Counted from the first letter of the stretch, positions 15,651-23,873 are shown. The stretch: DNA of 64,000 nucleotides from Hymenobacter sedentarius (GCF_001507645.1 NZ_CP013909.1:2108001-2172000); one strand, 5' to 3'. The notes: generated by a model from the letters alone, not told the origin. Numbers and translations are program-made.

Positions 15651-15870
15651 AGCGTCATGCTTCGTGGAGCCTAACCCCCGGCCCCTCTCCAAATGAGAGG
15701 GGAGCCGGACATTAAACAACAAATGCCCCGGCTCAAGTTAGCTGGGGCTTTTCTGTTTTCAGGAATTGAGCTAAAACCTTATGTTGTAGCTCCCCTCTCT
15801 TTTGGAGAGGGGCCGGGGGTGAGGTTCCACGAAGCGGTAAAGATGCTTCGCTGCGCTCTGCATGACGGTC
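15651..15870. repeat. Three-level nested palindrome with terminator at its centre
   Basis: The outer partial arms (GCGTCATGC at 15652-15660 and GCATGAC at 15860-15866, with GAAGC blocks) belong to the GAAGCATC family. The middle arms at 15670-15706 and 15789-15824 are a second copy of the 6951-7080 family. A terminator hairpin at 15721-15756 sits in the centre. The CTTCGTGG / CCACGAAG bases continue the pairing between the outer and middle levels. Confidence 0.65.
15721..15756. terminator. Rho-independent terminator after the cassette
   Basis: AAATGCCCCGGCT, a six-base loop and AGCTGGGGCTTTT form a stem with A-rich and T-rich ends. It lies between the plus-strand cassette and the minus-strand aldo/keto reductase gene, so it can act for both. 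Confidence 0.65.
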
Positions 15871-15883
15871 AGGTTTACTCGTT

Positions 15884-16876
15884 CTACCCCTGCAAAATCA
15901 GCTCAATCGCCGCCAGTTCCTCCGGGCTGAACGCCAGATTCTCCAAGCAGCGGAGCGAGTCGTCGAGTTGCTCAGGTTTGCTGGCGCCGATGAGCACAGA
16001 GGTTACCCGCTCGTCTTTCAGTAGCCATGAGAGGGCCATTTGGGCCAGGCTTTGCTGGCGGGTGAGGGCGAGGTTGTTGAGATGGCGGATTTTGTCGAGT
16101 CGCTCGGGAGTGAGGTTGTTCTCGGTCAGGAAGCCGACGCCTTTGGCCACGCGCGAATCGTCCGGGATTCCGCGCAGGTACTTGTCGGTGAGCAGGCCTT
16201 GGGCCAGCGGCGAGAAGGGGATGCAGCCCACACCTTCCTGTTCCAAGAGGTCGAGCAGCCCGCCTTCTACCCAGCGCTCAAACATCGAATACTTGGGCTG
16301 ATGAATGAGGCAGGGTGTGCCGAGCTCGCGCAGCAAGCGGAAGGCCTCGGCCGCTTCGGTGGGCTGGTAGTTGCTCAGGCCGATGTACAGGGCCTTGCCC
16401 TGGCGCACGATGAGGTCGAGAGCGGCCATGGTTTCGGCCAGGGGCGTGTCGGGGTCGGGGCGGTGGTGGTAGAAAATGTCGACGTACTCCAGGCCCATGC
16501 GCTTCAGGCTCTGGTCGAGGCTCGATACGAGGTATTTCTTCGAGCCCCACTCGCCGTAGGGGCCGGGCCACATGAGGTAGCCGGCTTTCGTGGAGATAAT
16601 CAGCTCGTCGCGGTAGCCCGCAAAATCTTCGCGCAGCACGCGGCCAAAGTTCTCCTCGGCCGAGCCGGGCGGTGGGCCGTAGTTGTTGGCCAGGTCAAAG
16701 TGGGTGATGCCATTATCGAAGGCCCGGCGCAGGATGGCGCGGCCGTTGGCCAGCGCGTCCACGTCGCCGAAATTGTGCCACAGCCCCAGCGAGAGCGCCG
16801 GCAATTTCAGGCCGCTGAGCCCGCAGCGGCGGTACGTCATGTGCTGGTAGCGGGTGGGGTGGGGGAGGTAGGGCAT
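15884..16876 (-). CDS. Aldo/keto reductase, YghZ/L-glyceraldehyde-3-phosphate reductase type
   Basis: Start chosen at the ATG at 16876 (MPYLPHPTRYQHMTYRRCG); the open frame continues 45 residues upstream into a palindromic repeat. This gives 330 residues. The AKR tetrad is visible as Asp and Tyr in HFDLANNYGPPPGSAEENFG, Lys in IISTKAGY and His in YHHRPDPDTP. The sequence LMWPGPYGEWGSKKYL is characteristic of the YghZ/Gpr branch, which reduces L-glyceraldehyde 3-phosphate and methylglyoxal with NADPH in E. coli. A C-terminal SVLIGASKPEQLDDSL segment fits the cofactor site. It probably acts in carbonyl detoxification and lies beside fructose-bisphosphate aldolase, which may be metabolic coincidence. 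Confidence 0.88.
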   Translation of the reverse strand: MPYLPHPTRYQHMTYRRCGLSGLKLPALSLGLWHNFGDVDALANGRAILRRAFDNGITHFDLANNYGPPPGSAEENFGRVLREDFAGYRDELIISTKAGYLMWPGPYGEWGSKKYLVSSLDQSLKRMGLEYVDIFYHHRPDPDTPLAETMAALDLIVRQGKALYIGLSNYQPTEAAEAFRLLRELGTPCLIHQPKYSMFERWVEGGLLDLLEQEGVGCIPFSPLAQGLLTDKYLRGIPDDSRVAKGVGFLTENNLTPERLDKIRHLNNLALTRQQSLAQMALSWLLKDERVTSVLIGASKPEQLDDSLRCLENLAFSPEELAAIELILQG

Positions 16877-16898
16877 TTTTGAGAGAGATGAACGATAA

Positions 16899-17107
16899 AC
16901 TCCCCTCCTTACCAAGGGGGATGTTTTCGCGAAGCGGAAACGGGGGTGGTTGGGGCGACGAACGACTCGCGTCAGGGCCCCAAATACAAAAGACACCCGA
17001 ACATAGCACAAGGGCCTCGTTCGGGTGTCGTTCTTACCTCGTGCAACGATTCAACCACCCCAATTTTCGCATCGCGAAAACACCCCCTCCTTGGTAAGGA
17101 GGGGAGG
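16899..17107. repeat. Long palindrome (CTCCCCTCCTTACCAAGG family) enclosing a hairpin
   Basis: Arms of about 55 bases at 16899-16955 and 17052-17107 pair with a few gaps and contain TTTTCGC and ACCACCCC blocks. A separate terminator-like hairpin occupies the middle at 16992-17029. It lies between the aldolase and aldo/keto reductase genes. Confidence 0.65.
16992..17029. terminator. Hairpin, possible terminator of the aldolase gene
   Basis: GACACCCGAAC and GTTCGGGTGTC form an 11-base perfect stem with a 16-base loop. An A-rich stretch lies to the left, which would be a T-rich tail on the minus strand downstream of the aldolase gene. Confidence 0.5.
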
Positions 17108-17121
17108 GGCCGTTGCGCTGG

Positions 17122-18207
17122 CTAGTAGCGGCGGTTGATGCAGTTCAGGTCCTCAAATGCCTGCTTGAGGCGTGCCACGAAGGTTTCTTCGCCTTTGCGC
17201 AGCCACACGCGGGGGTCGTAGTACTTCTTGTTGGGCGAGTCGGCGCCGCTGGGGTTGCCAATCTGGCCCTGCAGGAAGCCTTCGTTTTTCACGTAGTAGT
17301 CCTTGATGCCTTCCCACAGTGCCCACTGCAGGTCGGTGTCGATGTTCATCTTGATGGCGCCGTAGCTGATGGCCTCGCGGATTTCCTCCTGGCTCGAGCC
17401 CGAGCCGCCGTGAAACACGAAGTCGATGGGCAGCGCCTCGGTGATGTTGTGCTTTTGGCGCAGATGCTCCTGCGAGTTGTGCAGAATCTTGGGCTGCAGC
17501 TTCACGTTGCCGGGCTTGTATACCCCGTGCACGTTGCCGAACGCGGCAGCGATGGTGAAACGCGGGCTGATTTCGCTCAGCTGCTCGTAGGCGTAGGCCA
17601 CTTCCTCGGGCTGGGTGTAAAGCTTGGAGCTGTCCACGTCGGAGTTGTCCACGCCGTCTTCTTCGCCGCCGGTCACGCCCAGTTCAATTTCCAGCGTCAT
17701 GCCGATTTTGGCCATGCGCTCGAGGTAACGCTTGCAGATTTCGATGTTCTCCTCAATCGGCTCTTCCGATAGGTCGAGCATGTGCGAACTGAACAGCGGC
17801 TGGCCGTGCTGGGCGTAGTATTTCTCGCCGGCGTCGAGCAGGCCGTCAATCCAGGGCAGGAGCTTTTTGGCGGCGTGGTCGGTGTGCAGCACCACGGGCA
17901 CGTCGTAGAGGTCGGCCATCAGGTGCACGTGGTGGGCGCCCGAGATGCCGCCCGCAATGCTGGCGCGCTGGCCGTCGTTGCTCACCGACTTGCCGGCATA
18001 GAACTGGGCGCCGCCGTTCGAGAACTGAATCATAACCGGCGAGTTCACTGCCTTGGCGGCTTCCAGCACGCCGTTCACGGTGTTGGTGCCGGTCACGTTC
18101 ACGGCCGGGAGGGCAAAGCCGTTGGCCTTGGCGTATTGAAACAGAGCCTGGACTTCGTCGCCGTGCAGGACGCCCGCCCGCAGGCCGGTAAGGGTTTGGT
18201 CAGCCAT
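17122..18207 (-). CDS. fbaA: Class II fructose-bisphosphate aldolase
   Basis: A 361-residue zinc aldolase of the E. coli FbaA type, cleaving fructose 1,6-bisphosphate to dihydroxyacetone phosphate and glyceraldehyde 3-phosphate in glycolysis. The zinc ligands are visible in VVLHTDHAAKK, FGNVHGVYKPG and DFVFHGGSGSS. SNGGAQFYAGK and EIELGVTGGEEDGVDN are also characteristic of the dimeric class IIA enzymes. Its length is normal. The start ATG at 18207 is supported by the family N terminus. About 60-65 bases upstream on the minus strand is TACTTTGC, a possible -7 element. The gene appears to be monocistronic. Confidence 0.95.
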   Translation of the reverse strand: MADQTLTGLRAGVLHGDEVQALFQYAKANGFALPAVNVTGTNTVNGVLEAAKAVNSPVMIQFSNGGAQFYAGKSVSNDGQRASIAGGISGAHHVHLMADLYDVPVVLHTDHAAKKLLPWIDGLLDAGEKYYAQHGQPLFSSHMLDLSEEPIEENIEICKRYLERMAKIGMTLEIELGVTGGEEDGVDNSDVDSSKLYTQPEEVAYAYEQLSEISPRFTIAAAFGNVHGVYKPGNVKLQPKILHNSQEHLRQKHNITEALPIDFVFHGGSGSSQEEIREAISYGAIKMNIDTDLQWALWEGIKDYYVKNEGFLQGQIGNPSGADSPNKKYYDPRVWLRKGEETFVARLKQAFEDLNCINRRY

Positions 18208-18383
18208 AAAAATGAATTAAGCGGCAGCGCCGCGGTGAATAAAGAAAGCAGGCAAACCCCGGCCGCCCAAAAAGCGCCGGGACAGCAAAGTACGGTCGGC
18301 GGTGCCTAACCTGAAAGTGCGGGCCCACCGATTGGCCCCTGGGGGGCGTACCAAACCCAAGCCTGCTGAAATTACCATAAAAA

Positions 18384-18415
18384 AGGGGGCTGACCGTTGC
18401 AGCGGTCAGCCCCCG
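18384..18415 (-). terminator. Terminator downstream of the T9SS-tail gene
   Basis: GGGGGCTGACC and GGTCAGCCCCC form an 11-base perfect stem around a short loop. Read on the minus strand the stem is followed by TTTTTTATGG, so it terminates the gene starting at 18969. Confidence 0.85.
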
Positions 18416-18447
18416 GGCTGCACTCACCTCTCCTTCACTTTCGTTTT

Positions 18448-18969
18448 CTAGCCGGCCGTCATTGTCTTAGACTGCCGGTACACGCCGTAGCTATTCGTGA
18501 CTTGCAATTGGTACACGTACTGGCCGGCGGCCAGGCCCAGGCCGCTCAGATTCAGGGCAATGGTATGCTCGCCGGCGCGCATGCCCTTGCGGTTGATGCC
18601 GGCCACCTTGCGGCCCGCCAGGTCGAAGAGGTCCAAGCGAACGTCGCCGCCGTTGGTGAGCGTGAAGGGCACCGTGGTTTCGCCCCAATAGGGGTTGGGA
18701 TGGTTTTGGCCCAGCACAAACTGCCCGCCCGTTTCCCGGTCCAGCACACGCGGGGGCACAGCCACTCGTTTGGGTGCTACCTCAGGCTCCGGGGTGCTAC
18801 GGGAGGCGGGGTCGTACGCCAAGGTGGTGGAAAGGGCTCTAGACTCGACCGCCACCCCCGCGCCGGCAGGCAAAGCAGCCTCGGCGGTTCTGTAAGTCGG
18901 ACTCAGCAAATCACTCAGGGTATTGGTGGGGGCCATAGGCAAATCGAAATGGGGTTGAGCCGGTCTCAT
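18448..18969 (-). CDS. T9SS sorting-tail (type A CTD-like) protein without a signal peptide
   Basis: Start taken at the ATG at 18969 (MRPAQPHFDLPMAP); a longer frame to 19068 or a shorter one from 18936 are possible. The protein has about 173 residues. The first 90 are low-complexity Ala/Pro/Arg/Glu. The C-terminal 80 residues resemble a Por secretion system tail, with NHPNPYWGETTVPFTLT, VRLDLFDLAGRKV, GEHTIALNLSGL and AGQYVYQLQV in that order. Normal T9SS cargo has a Sec signal peptide, and none is visible with any of these starts. It could be a cytoplasmic relative, a mis-started gene or a fragment. A strong terminator follows. Confidence 0.7.
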   Translation of the reverse strand: MRPAQPHFDLPMAPTNTLSDLLSPTYRTAEAALPAGAGVAVESRALSTTLAYDPASRSTPEPEVAPKRVAVPPRVLDRETGGQFVLGQNHPNPYWGETTVPFTLTNGGDVRLDLFDLAGRKVAGINRKGMRAGEHTIALNLSGLGLAAGQYVYQLQVTNSYGVYRQSKTMTAG

Positions 18970-19293
18970 CTGCCTGATAATTACTTGCAACTGCGCAGGT
19001 AAAAACGAAAGATGCGACCAGCATAATGCTGTGTAATTCCCTCGGTGCGGGCGCCGAAGACATTTCAAATATCATTATTCTATTGTTGAAAACCTACTCA
19101 GCACCTATACTTTACTGTAAAATATAGGCTAATGAAAAAAAATCGGTTGGCAGCGACGTCGAAAAGGGCCAAACTCAGCAGTTGGGGGCACAATGCCCCG
19201 CCCGGCGCCCCACGAAAATAGCCCGGTTGAGACCCGAAAAAACATCGAAAATTCATTTCGGCTTAACCTTTCAATGGCTACCTTGCAGGACTC

Positions 19294-19518
19294 ATGAGCC
19301 ACGCCATGCCAGACTTCTTTGATACCGACGGCCGCCCCGAACCTGCCGACGGCGCCAGCGCCGAAGCCGAGCGCAAGCTGAAGGTGTGGGCCGTGCTCAA
19401 CGCCGTGGACCAAGGCCTGATGAGCACCGAAGAAGCGTGCACCGCCTACGGCATCAGCGCCGGAGAAATGGAGCAGCACCGCGCCGGCTGGCTCGATTTC
19501 GAGGCCGGCAGCCGCTAG
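19294..19518 (+). CDS. SciP-like DUF1153 helix-turn-helix protein
   Basis: A 74-residue protein. Residues 25-60 (AERKLKVWAVLNAVDQGL, then MSTEEACTAYGISAGEM) match the RRKAEVVAAVRGGL-LSLEEACxRYxLSxEE pattern of DUF1153 proteins, which include the CtrA inhibitor SciP of Caulobacter. The family has a Trp-repressor-like HTH. The N-terminal 20 residues are Asp/Pro-rich. The gene stands alone, 190 bases before kaiC on the same strand. In alphaproteobacteria SciP acts with CtrA in cell-cycle control; no CtrA-like gene is visible here, so its role is unknown. The start ATG at 19294 is the first in the frame. Confidence 0.75.
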   Translation: MSHAMPDFFDTDGRPEPADGASAEAERKLKVWAVLNAVDQGLMSTEEACTAYGISAGEMEQHRAGWLDFEAGSR

Positions 19519-19692
19519 CAGTCCACTCCTACATATTGGGGCGAAAGCGCCCGTCCCATTGCCCTGTCCCAACCAGCTCCACTCGCTGTTTTTGGGCTTC
19601 TCAAGGGCCGACGTAGCATTTGAGCTGGCATCAGATTGAGCCAAATAGCCTGCCGGTTGGCATATAAGGAACTAAAGTGCATTGCTGTGCTT

Positions 19693-19700
19693 TAACTTTG
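19693..19700 (+). promoter_or_regulatory. Putative -7 element for the kai operon
   Basis: TAACTTTG is a perfect TAnnTTTG and ends nine bases before the kaiC ATG. No TTG lies at the usual spacing upstream. If it is used, the transcript would be nearly leaderless. Confidence 0.35.
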
Positions 19701-19709
19701 GCTTAACCT

Positions 19710-21464
19710 ATGCCCTCCTTCATGCAAGAGTATAACTCGTCGGTTGCCCCCGCATTGCCCCAACTCCCCAAAGCCTTAACGGGTATTGAGGGCCTTGATG
19801 AAATCACCGATGGCGGCTTGCCGCAGGGGCGCCCCACCCTGATTTGCGGCAGCGCGGGCTGCGGCAAAACCTTGATGGGCATTGAGTTTCTGGTGCGCGG
19901 CATTCAGGAATACAACGAGCCCGGCGTGCTCATGGCCTTCGAGGAAACCGGCGAAGAGCTGGCCGCTAACGTGGCCTCTCTGGGTTTCGACCTGAAAGCC
20001 CTGCAGGACAGCAAGATGCTGCGCCTCGACCACGTGCACGTCGACCGGTCGGAGATTGAAGAAACTGGCGAATACGACCTCGAAGGGCTGTTTATACGCC
20101 TGGGTTACGCCATCGATTCCATTGGGGCCAAGCGCGTGGTGCTCGACACGATTGAGGCGCTGTTTTCGGGCTTTCCGAATCAGGCTGTGCTGCGCTCGGA
20201 AATCCGCCGGCTGTTTCGGTGGCTCAAGGACAAGGGCGTCACTACCGTCATCACGGCCGAGCGCGGCGACGGCACCTTGACGCGCCAAGGGTTGGAGGAG
20301 TACGTGTCGGACTGCGTGATTCTGCTCGACAACCGGGTGATTGACCAGATTACCACCCGCCGCCTGCGCATTGTGAAGTACCGCGGCAGCACCCACGGCA
20401 CCAACGAGTACCCCTACCTCATCACGGAAGACGGCATTTCGGTGCTGCCCGTGACGTCGCTGCGGCTCGACCACCAGGTGTCGAACAACATCATGTCGTC
20501 CGGCGTGCCTGCCCTCGACGACATGTTTGGCATGGGCGGCTTTTACCAGGGCAGCAGCGTGCTCATTACCGGCACGGCCGGCACCGCCAAAACCACCCTG
20601 GCCGCCTCCTTTGCCGAAAAAACCTGCGAGCAGGGGCAGCGCTGCCTGTTTTTTGCTTTCGAAGAATCGCCGCAGCAGCTGCTGCGCAACATGCAGTCGG
20701 TGAGCGTGGACTTGAAGTCGCACGTGGCGTCCGGGCTGCTGCGCATCGAAGCGTCGCGGCCCACCATCAACGGCCTCGAGCAGCACCTCGTCACGCTGCA
20801 CCGGCTGGTGAAGGAGTTTAAGCCCGATGCGGTGATTATCGACCCCATCACCAACCTCATCACGGTGGGCAACATTGCCGAAGTGCGCAGCATGCTCACG
20901 CGCCTCATCGACTTTCTGAAGGTGAGCGGCATCACAGCCTACTTCACGGCCCTGGTGAGCGGGCGCGGGCAGCAGCAGGAAATGACCGACGAGGGCGTGT
21001 CGTCGTTGGTCGATACCTGGATTAGCGTGCGCGACCTCGAAGGCATTGGCGAGCGCAACCGCGGCCTGAGCATTCTCAAATCGCGCGGCATGGCCCACTC
21101 CAACCAGGTGCGCGAGTTCCTCGTGACCGACCGTGGCGTGGAGCTGCTCGAGGTGGTGGTGGGCCCCACCGGCATTGTGACCGGCGCCAGCCGCCTCACC
21201 CAGCAGCTGCAGGAGCACGCCCAGACCCTGGCCGCCCAGCAGGAAGCCGACCGCCGCGACCGCGAGCTGGAGCGACGCCGCCGCGTGCTCGAAGCCAACA
21301 TTGCCAACCTGCGCACCGAGTTTGAGTCGGTGGAGGAGGAACTGCGCCAAATCAATTCGCACGAACAAACGCGCCAGCAAACCCTGGCCAGCGGCCATCA
21401 GCGCATTGCCGCCGCCAATCCGCCGCGGCGCAACGCCCCCACTGCCGGCGAAAACCCCAAGTAG
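19710..21464 (+). CDS. kaiC: KaiC-like double RecA-domain ATPase/autokinase
   Basis: A 584-residue protein with the two-domain KaiC layout. CI carries Walker A GSAGCGKT at residues 47-54 and the catalytic Glu pair in LMAFEETGEE. CII carries GTAGTAKT at 288-295 and FFAFEESPQQ. The CII autophosphorylation region reads GVSSLVDTW with Ser431 and Ser432, where Synechococcus KaiC has Ser-Thr, so phosphorylation is plausible. After the CII core there is a C-terminal extension of about 90 residues, charged and coiled-coil-like (EADRRDRELERRRR), in place of the short KaiA-binding tail. No kaiA gene is present. It heads an operon with two kaiB genes, a kinase and a response regulator, suggesting signalling or stress timing. 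Confidence 0.93.
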   Translation: MPSFMQEYNSSVAPALPQLPKALTGIEGLDEITDGGLPQGRPTLICGSAGCGKTLMGIEFLVRGIQEYNEPGVLMAFEETGEELAANVASLGFDLKALQDSKMLRLDHVHVDRSEIEETGEYDLEGLFIRLGYAIDSIGAKRVVLDTIEALFSGFPNQAVLRSEIRRLFRWLKDKGVTTVITAERGDGTLTRQGLEEYVSDCVILLDNRVIDQITTRRLRIVKYRGSTHGTNEYPYLITEDGISVLPVTSLRLDHQVSNNIMSSGVPALDDMFGMGGFYQGSSVLITGTAGTAKTTLAASFAEKTCEQGQRCLFFAFEESPQQLLRNMQSVSVDLKSHVASGLLRIEASRPTINGLEQHLVTLHRLVKEFKPDAVIIDPITNLITVGNIAEVRSMLTRLIDFLKVSGITAYFTALVSGRGQQQEMTDEGVSSLVDTWISVRDLEGIGERNRGLSILKSRGMAHSNQVREFLVTDRGVELLEVVVGPTGIVTGASRLTQQLQEHAQTLAAQQEADRRDRELERRRRVLEANIANLRTEFESVEEELRQINSHEQTRQQTLASGHQRIAAANPPRRNAPTAGENPK

Positions 21465-21509
21465 CCCGTATACCCCAGTTGCCCCCAGCAACCGCCCCAC
21501 ACCCTTTCC

Positions 21510-21812
21510 ATGGCTGAAGAAAACGACGAAGAAACCTGGGAGTTGCGCCTGTACGTGGCCGGCCAAACCCCCAAATCGGTAACGGCCCTGGCCAACCTCA
21601 AGAGACACTGCGAGCAGCACCTCAAGGGCCGCTATAAGATAGAAGTCATCGACCTGCTGGTGAACCCCCAGCTGGCCGAGGGCGACCAGATACTGGCCAT
21701 TCCGACGCTGGTGCGCAAAGTGCCCGAGCCCATTCGCAAAATCATCGGCGACCTCTCCAACGAAGAGCGGGTGCTGGTGGGCTTGGACGTGCGTCCCTTC
21801 ACCAAACAATAG
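21510..21812 (+). CDS. kaiB: KaiB (canonical copy)
   Basis: A 100-residue thioredoxin-like KaiB. It matches the canonical family closely: [45 protein letters not shown], then [13 protein letters not shown] and [15 protein letters not shown]. All positions linked to fold switching and binding to the KaiC CI ring look conserved. It starts 45 bases after kaiC and ends eight bases before a second, more divergent kaiB. It would bind phosphorylated KaiC and alter its state. The start at 21510 gives the usual family length. Confidence 0.95.
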   Translation: MAEENDEETWELRLYVAGQTPKSVTALANLKRHCEQHLKGRYKIEVIDLLVNPQLAEGDQILAIPTLVRKVPEPIRKIIGDLSNEERVLVGLDVRPFTKQ

Positions 21813-21820
21813 GCTGCTCG

Positions 21821-22162
21821 ATGGAACCACTACTGGACCCCGCGGACGGCCCCGAGGAGGCTGCCGGCCCCGAATATTTGCTGCACCTGTACATTACGGG
21901 GGCCACGAATAACTCGACGCGCGCCGTGCGCAACATCAAGGAAATCTGCGAAGAGCACCTGAAAGGGCGCTACGAGCTGCTGATAGTGGACGTGTACCAG
22001 CAGCCGGAGCTGGCCCAGGAAAAAGACCTGATTGGCGTGCCCACGCTCATTAAGCTGCGCCCCGGCTTGGTGCGCCGCATGGTGGGCGACTTCTCGGACC
22101 GCGAACGGGTGCTGAAGGCCTTGGGCGTGATTCCGCCCGCCACTGTCATCGGCAATGAGTGA
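21821..22162 (+). CDS. KaiB-like protein (divergent second copy)
   Basis: A 113-residue KaiB paralogue. It keeps LHLYITGATNNSTRAVRN, ICEEHLKGRYELLIVDVY, then DLIGVPTLIKLRPG and VGDFSDRERVLKALG. The N terminus is longer and acidic, and the canonical [12 protein letters not shown] reads QQPELAQEKDLIG. Such KaiB-like second copies accompany many non-cyanobacterial kaiC genes and may bind a different target or compete with the first copy. Its stop overlaps the histidine kinase start by eight bases (ATGAGTGA), indicating translational coupling. The family call is firm, the specific role unknown. Confidence 0.9.
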   Translation: MEPLLDPADGPEEAAGPEYLLHLYITGATNNSTRAVRNIKEICEEHLKGRYELLIVDVYQQPELAQEKDLIGVPTLIKLRPGLVRRMVGDFSDRERVLKALGVIPPATVIGNE

Positions 22163-23873
22163 GCCGCTGCCCCCCAAGGTTGACCTGACCCGTGAGAACG
22201 AGGAGCTGCGCTACCAGCTGGAGGAAGCGCAGGAGCTGATACATGCCATCCGGACCGGGGCCATCGATGCGCTGGCTGTGCAAAGCGCCCAGGGGCCGCG
22301 CATCTTCACGCTGCAAGGCGCCGACCAAGGCTACCGCACCCTGATTGAGCAGATGAACGAGGGCGCCTTGCTGCTCAGCGAAGACGCCACCGTGCTCTAC
22401 TGCAACGCCTGCCTGGCCGGCCTGCTGGGCCACGCCCTGGGCGAGCTGATGGGCAGTTCCTTCGATGCGTTTGTGCCCTTGGTGTTTCAGGACTACTGGG
22501 CCAGCCTGATGCAGCGGGGCTGGGCGGGCAAAAGCAAGGGCGAGCTGCCCCTGCAAACCAAAGCGGGCGCGCTGGTGCCGTTTTCGGTGTCGATGAACGT
22601 GCTGATGTTCAACGAGACGCCCACGCTGGCCGTGATAGTGACGGACTTGTCGGCGCAGCGCGAAATCAGCGCCATTCAGGCCCAGGTGCTGGAACAAAAC
22701 GCCCTGCTCGACCGCAAAACCGAGGAGCTCAAGCGCGAAGAAGCCGGCCGCCTGGTGGGCGAGCGCGCCGCCGCCGAAGCCAGCCGCCTGCTCGAGGGCA
22801 TCTCCCAGATTGCCTGGACCACCAACGCACTGGGCGACCACACCTACCGCAACCGCCGCTGGTACGACTACATTGGGCAGGGCCAGGGCCAGGGCGCCCC
22901 CGCCAGCCGCTCCTGGCGCGAGCGCCTGCACCCAGACGATGTGGCGCCCACGCTGGCGCACTGGCAGCACAGCCTGCACACCGGCCAGCCCTACGAGGTG
23001 GAGTGCCGCATCCGCAACCACGCCGGGGCCTACCGCTGGATGCTGGGTCGGGCGCTGCCCTCGCGCAACGAGCAGGGCGAGATTATCCAGTGGATTGGCA
23101 CCTACACCGACATCCACGAGCACAAGCTGGCGCTCGAGCGCATCGACCAGGGCCAGCGCGAGCTGCGCGACAACAACGAGCAGCTCACCCGCGTCAACGT
23201 CGACCTCGACAACTTCATCTACACCGCCTCGCACGACCTCAAGGCGCCCATCTCCAACATCGAGGGCCTGCTGCACGCCCTGCTGGTGGAGCTGCCCGCC
23301 GAAACCGTGCAGGCCGACCCGGTGCAGCCCATTCTGGGGCTGATGCAGGACTCGGTAAACCGTTTCAAGCGCACCATCGAGCACCTCACCGACGTGAGCA
23401 AGCTGCAGAAAGAGCACGGCCACCCCACCGAGCCCGTGGACCTGGCCACCGTGGTCCAGGACGTGCTCCTCGATTTGGAGCCGCTCATTCAGGCGGCCAC
23501 CGCCCGGCTGGAAGTGGACGTGCAGGCCGCCCCCTCGGTGTCCTTTTCCGAGAAAAACCTGCGCAGCGTGGTGTTCAACCTGCTCAGCAATGCCCTCAAG
23601 TACCGCGCGCCCGACCGCGCGCCGCACGTGCGCCTCCGGGCCCGGCCCGAAGCCAGCGGCGTGGTGCTCGAAGTGCAGGACAACGGCCTGGGGCTGGACG
23701 CGGCCAGCGAACAGAAAATGTTCGGCATGTTCCAGCGCTTTCACGACCACGTCGAGGGCTCCGGCATTGGCCTTTACATGGTGAAAAAGATGGTGGAAAA
23801 CGCCGGGGGGCGCATCGCCGTGCGCTCGGAACTGGGCGTGGGCTCCACGTTTTTGGTTTACTTTAGCCGCTGA
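22155..23873 (+). CDS. PAS-containing sensor histidine kinase of the kai operon
   Basis: A 572-residue soluble kinase with no membrane spans. A short N-terminal coiled coil (ENEELRYQLEEAQELIHA) precedes a PAS domain from about residue 55 (GYRTLIEQMNEGALLLS). A second PAS/PAC follows from about 215, with NRRWYDYIGQGQGQG and the PAC sequence EVECRIRNHAGAYRWMLG. HisKA has the phosphoacceptor His360 in TASHDLKAPISN. The HATPase domain shows NLLSNALKY, DNGLGLD and GSGIGLYMV. It lacks the KaiB-like sensor domain of SasA, so any coupling to KaiC must be by another route. It overlaps kaiB2 by eight bases and is followed 52 bases later by a single-domain response regulator, its likely partner. Confidence 0.9.
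   Translation: MSEPLPPKVDLTRENEELRYQLEEAQELIHAIRTGAIDALAVQSAQGPRIFTLQGADQGYRTLIEQMNEGALLLSEDATVLYCNACLAGLLGHALGELMGSSFDAFVPLVFQDYWASLMQRGWAGKSKGELPLQTKAGALVPFSVSMNVLMFNETPTLAVIVTDLSAQREISAIQAQVLEQNALLDRKTEELKREEAGRLVGERAAAEASRLLEGISQIAWTTNALGDHTYRNRRWYDYIGQGQGQGAPASRSWRERLHPDDVAPTLAHWQHSLHTGQPYEVECRIRNHAGAYRWMLGRALPSRNEQGEIIQWIGTYTDIHEHKLALERIDQGQRELRDNNEQLTRVNVDLDNFIYTASHDLKAPISNIEGLLHALLVELPAETVQADPVQPILGLMQDSVNRFKRTIEHLTDVSKLQKEHGHPTEPVDLATVVQDVLLDLEPLIQAATARLEVDVQAAPSVSFSEKNLRSVVFNLLSNALKYRAPDRAPHVRLRARPEASGVVLEVQDNGLGLDAASEQKMFGMFQRFHDHVEGSGIGLYMVKKMVENAGGRIAVRSELGVGSTFLVYFSR

Noticed and set aside
19129..19644. Minus-strand open frame overlapping the SciP-like gene
   Set aside because: No domain is recognisable, whereas the plus-strand frame matches DUF1153.
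19776..21830. 684-codon minus-strand open frame opposite kaiC
   Set aside because: It is an antisense shadow with no recognisable domain; kaiC on the plus strand is certain.
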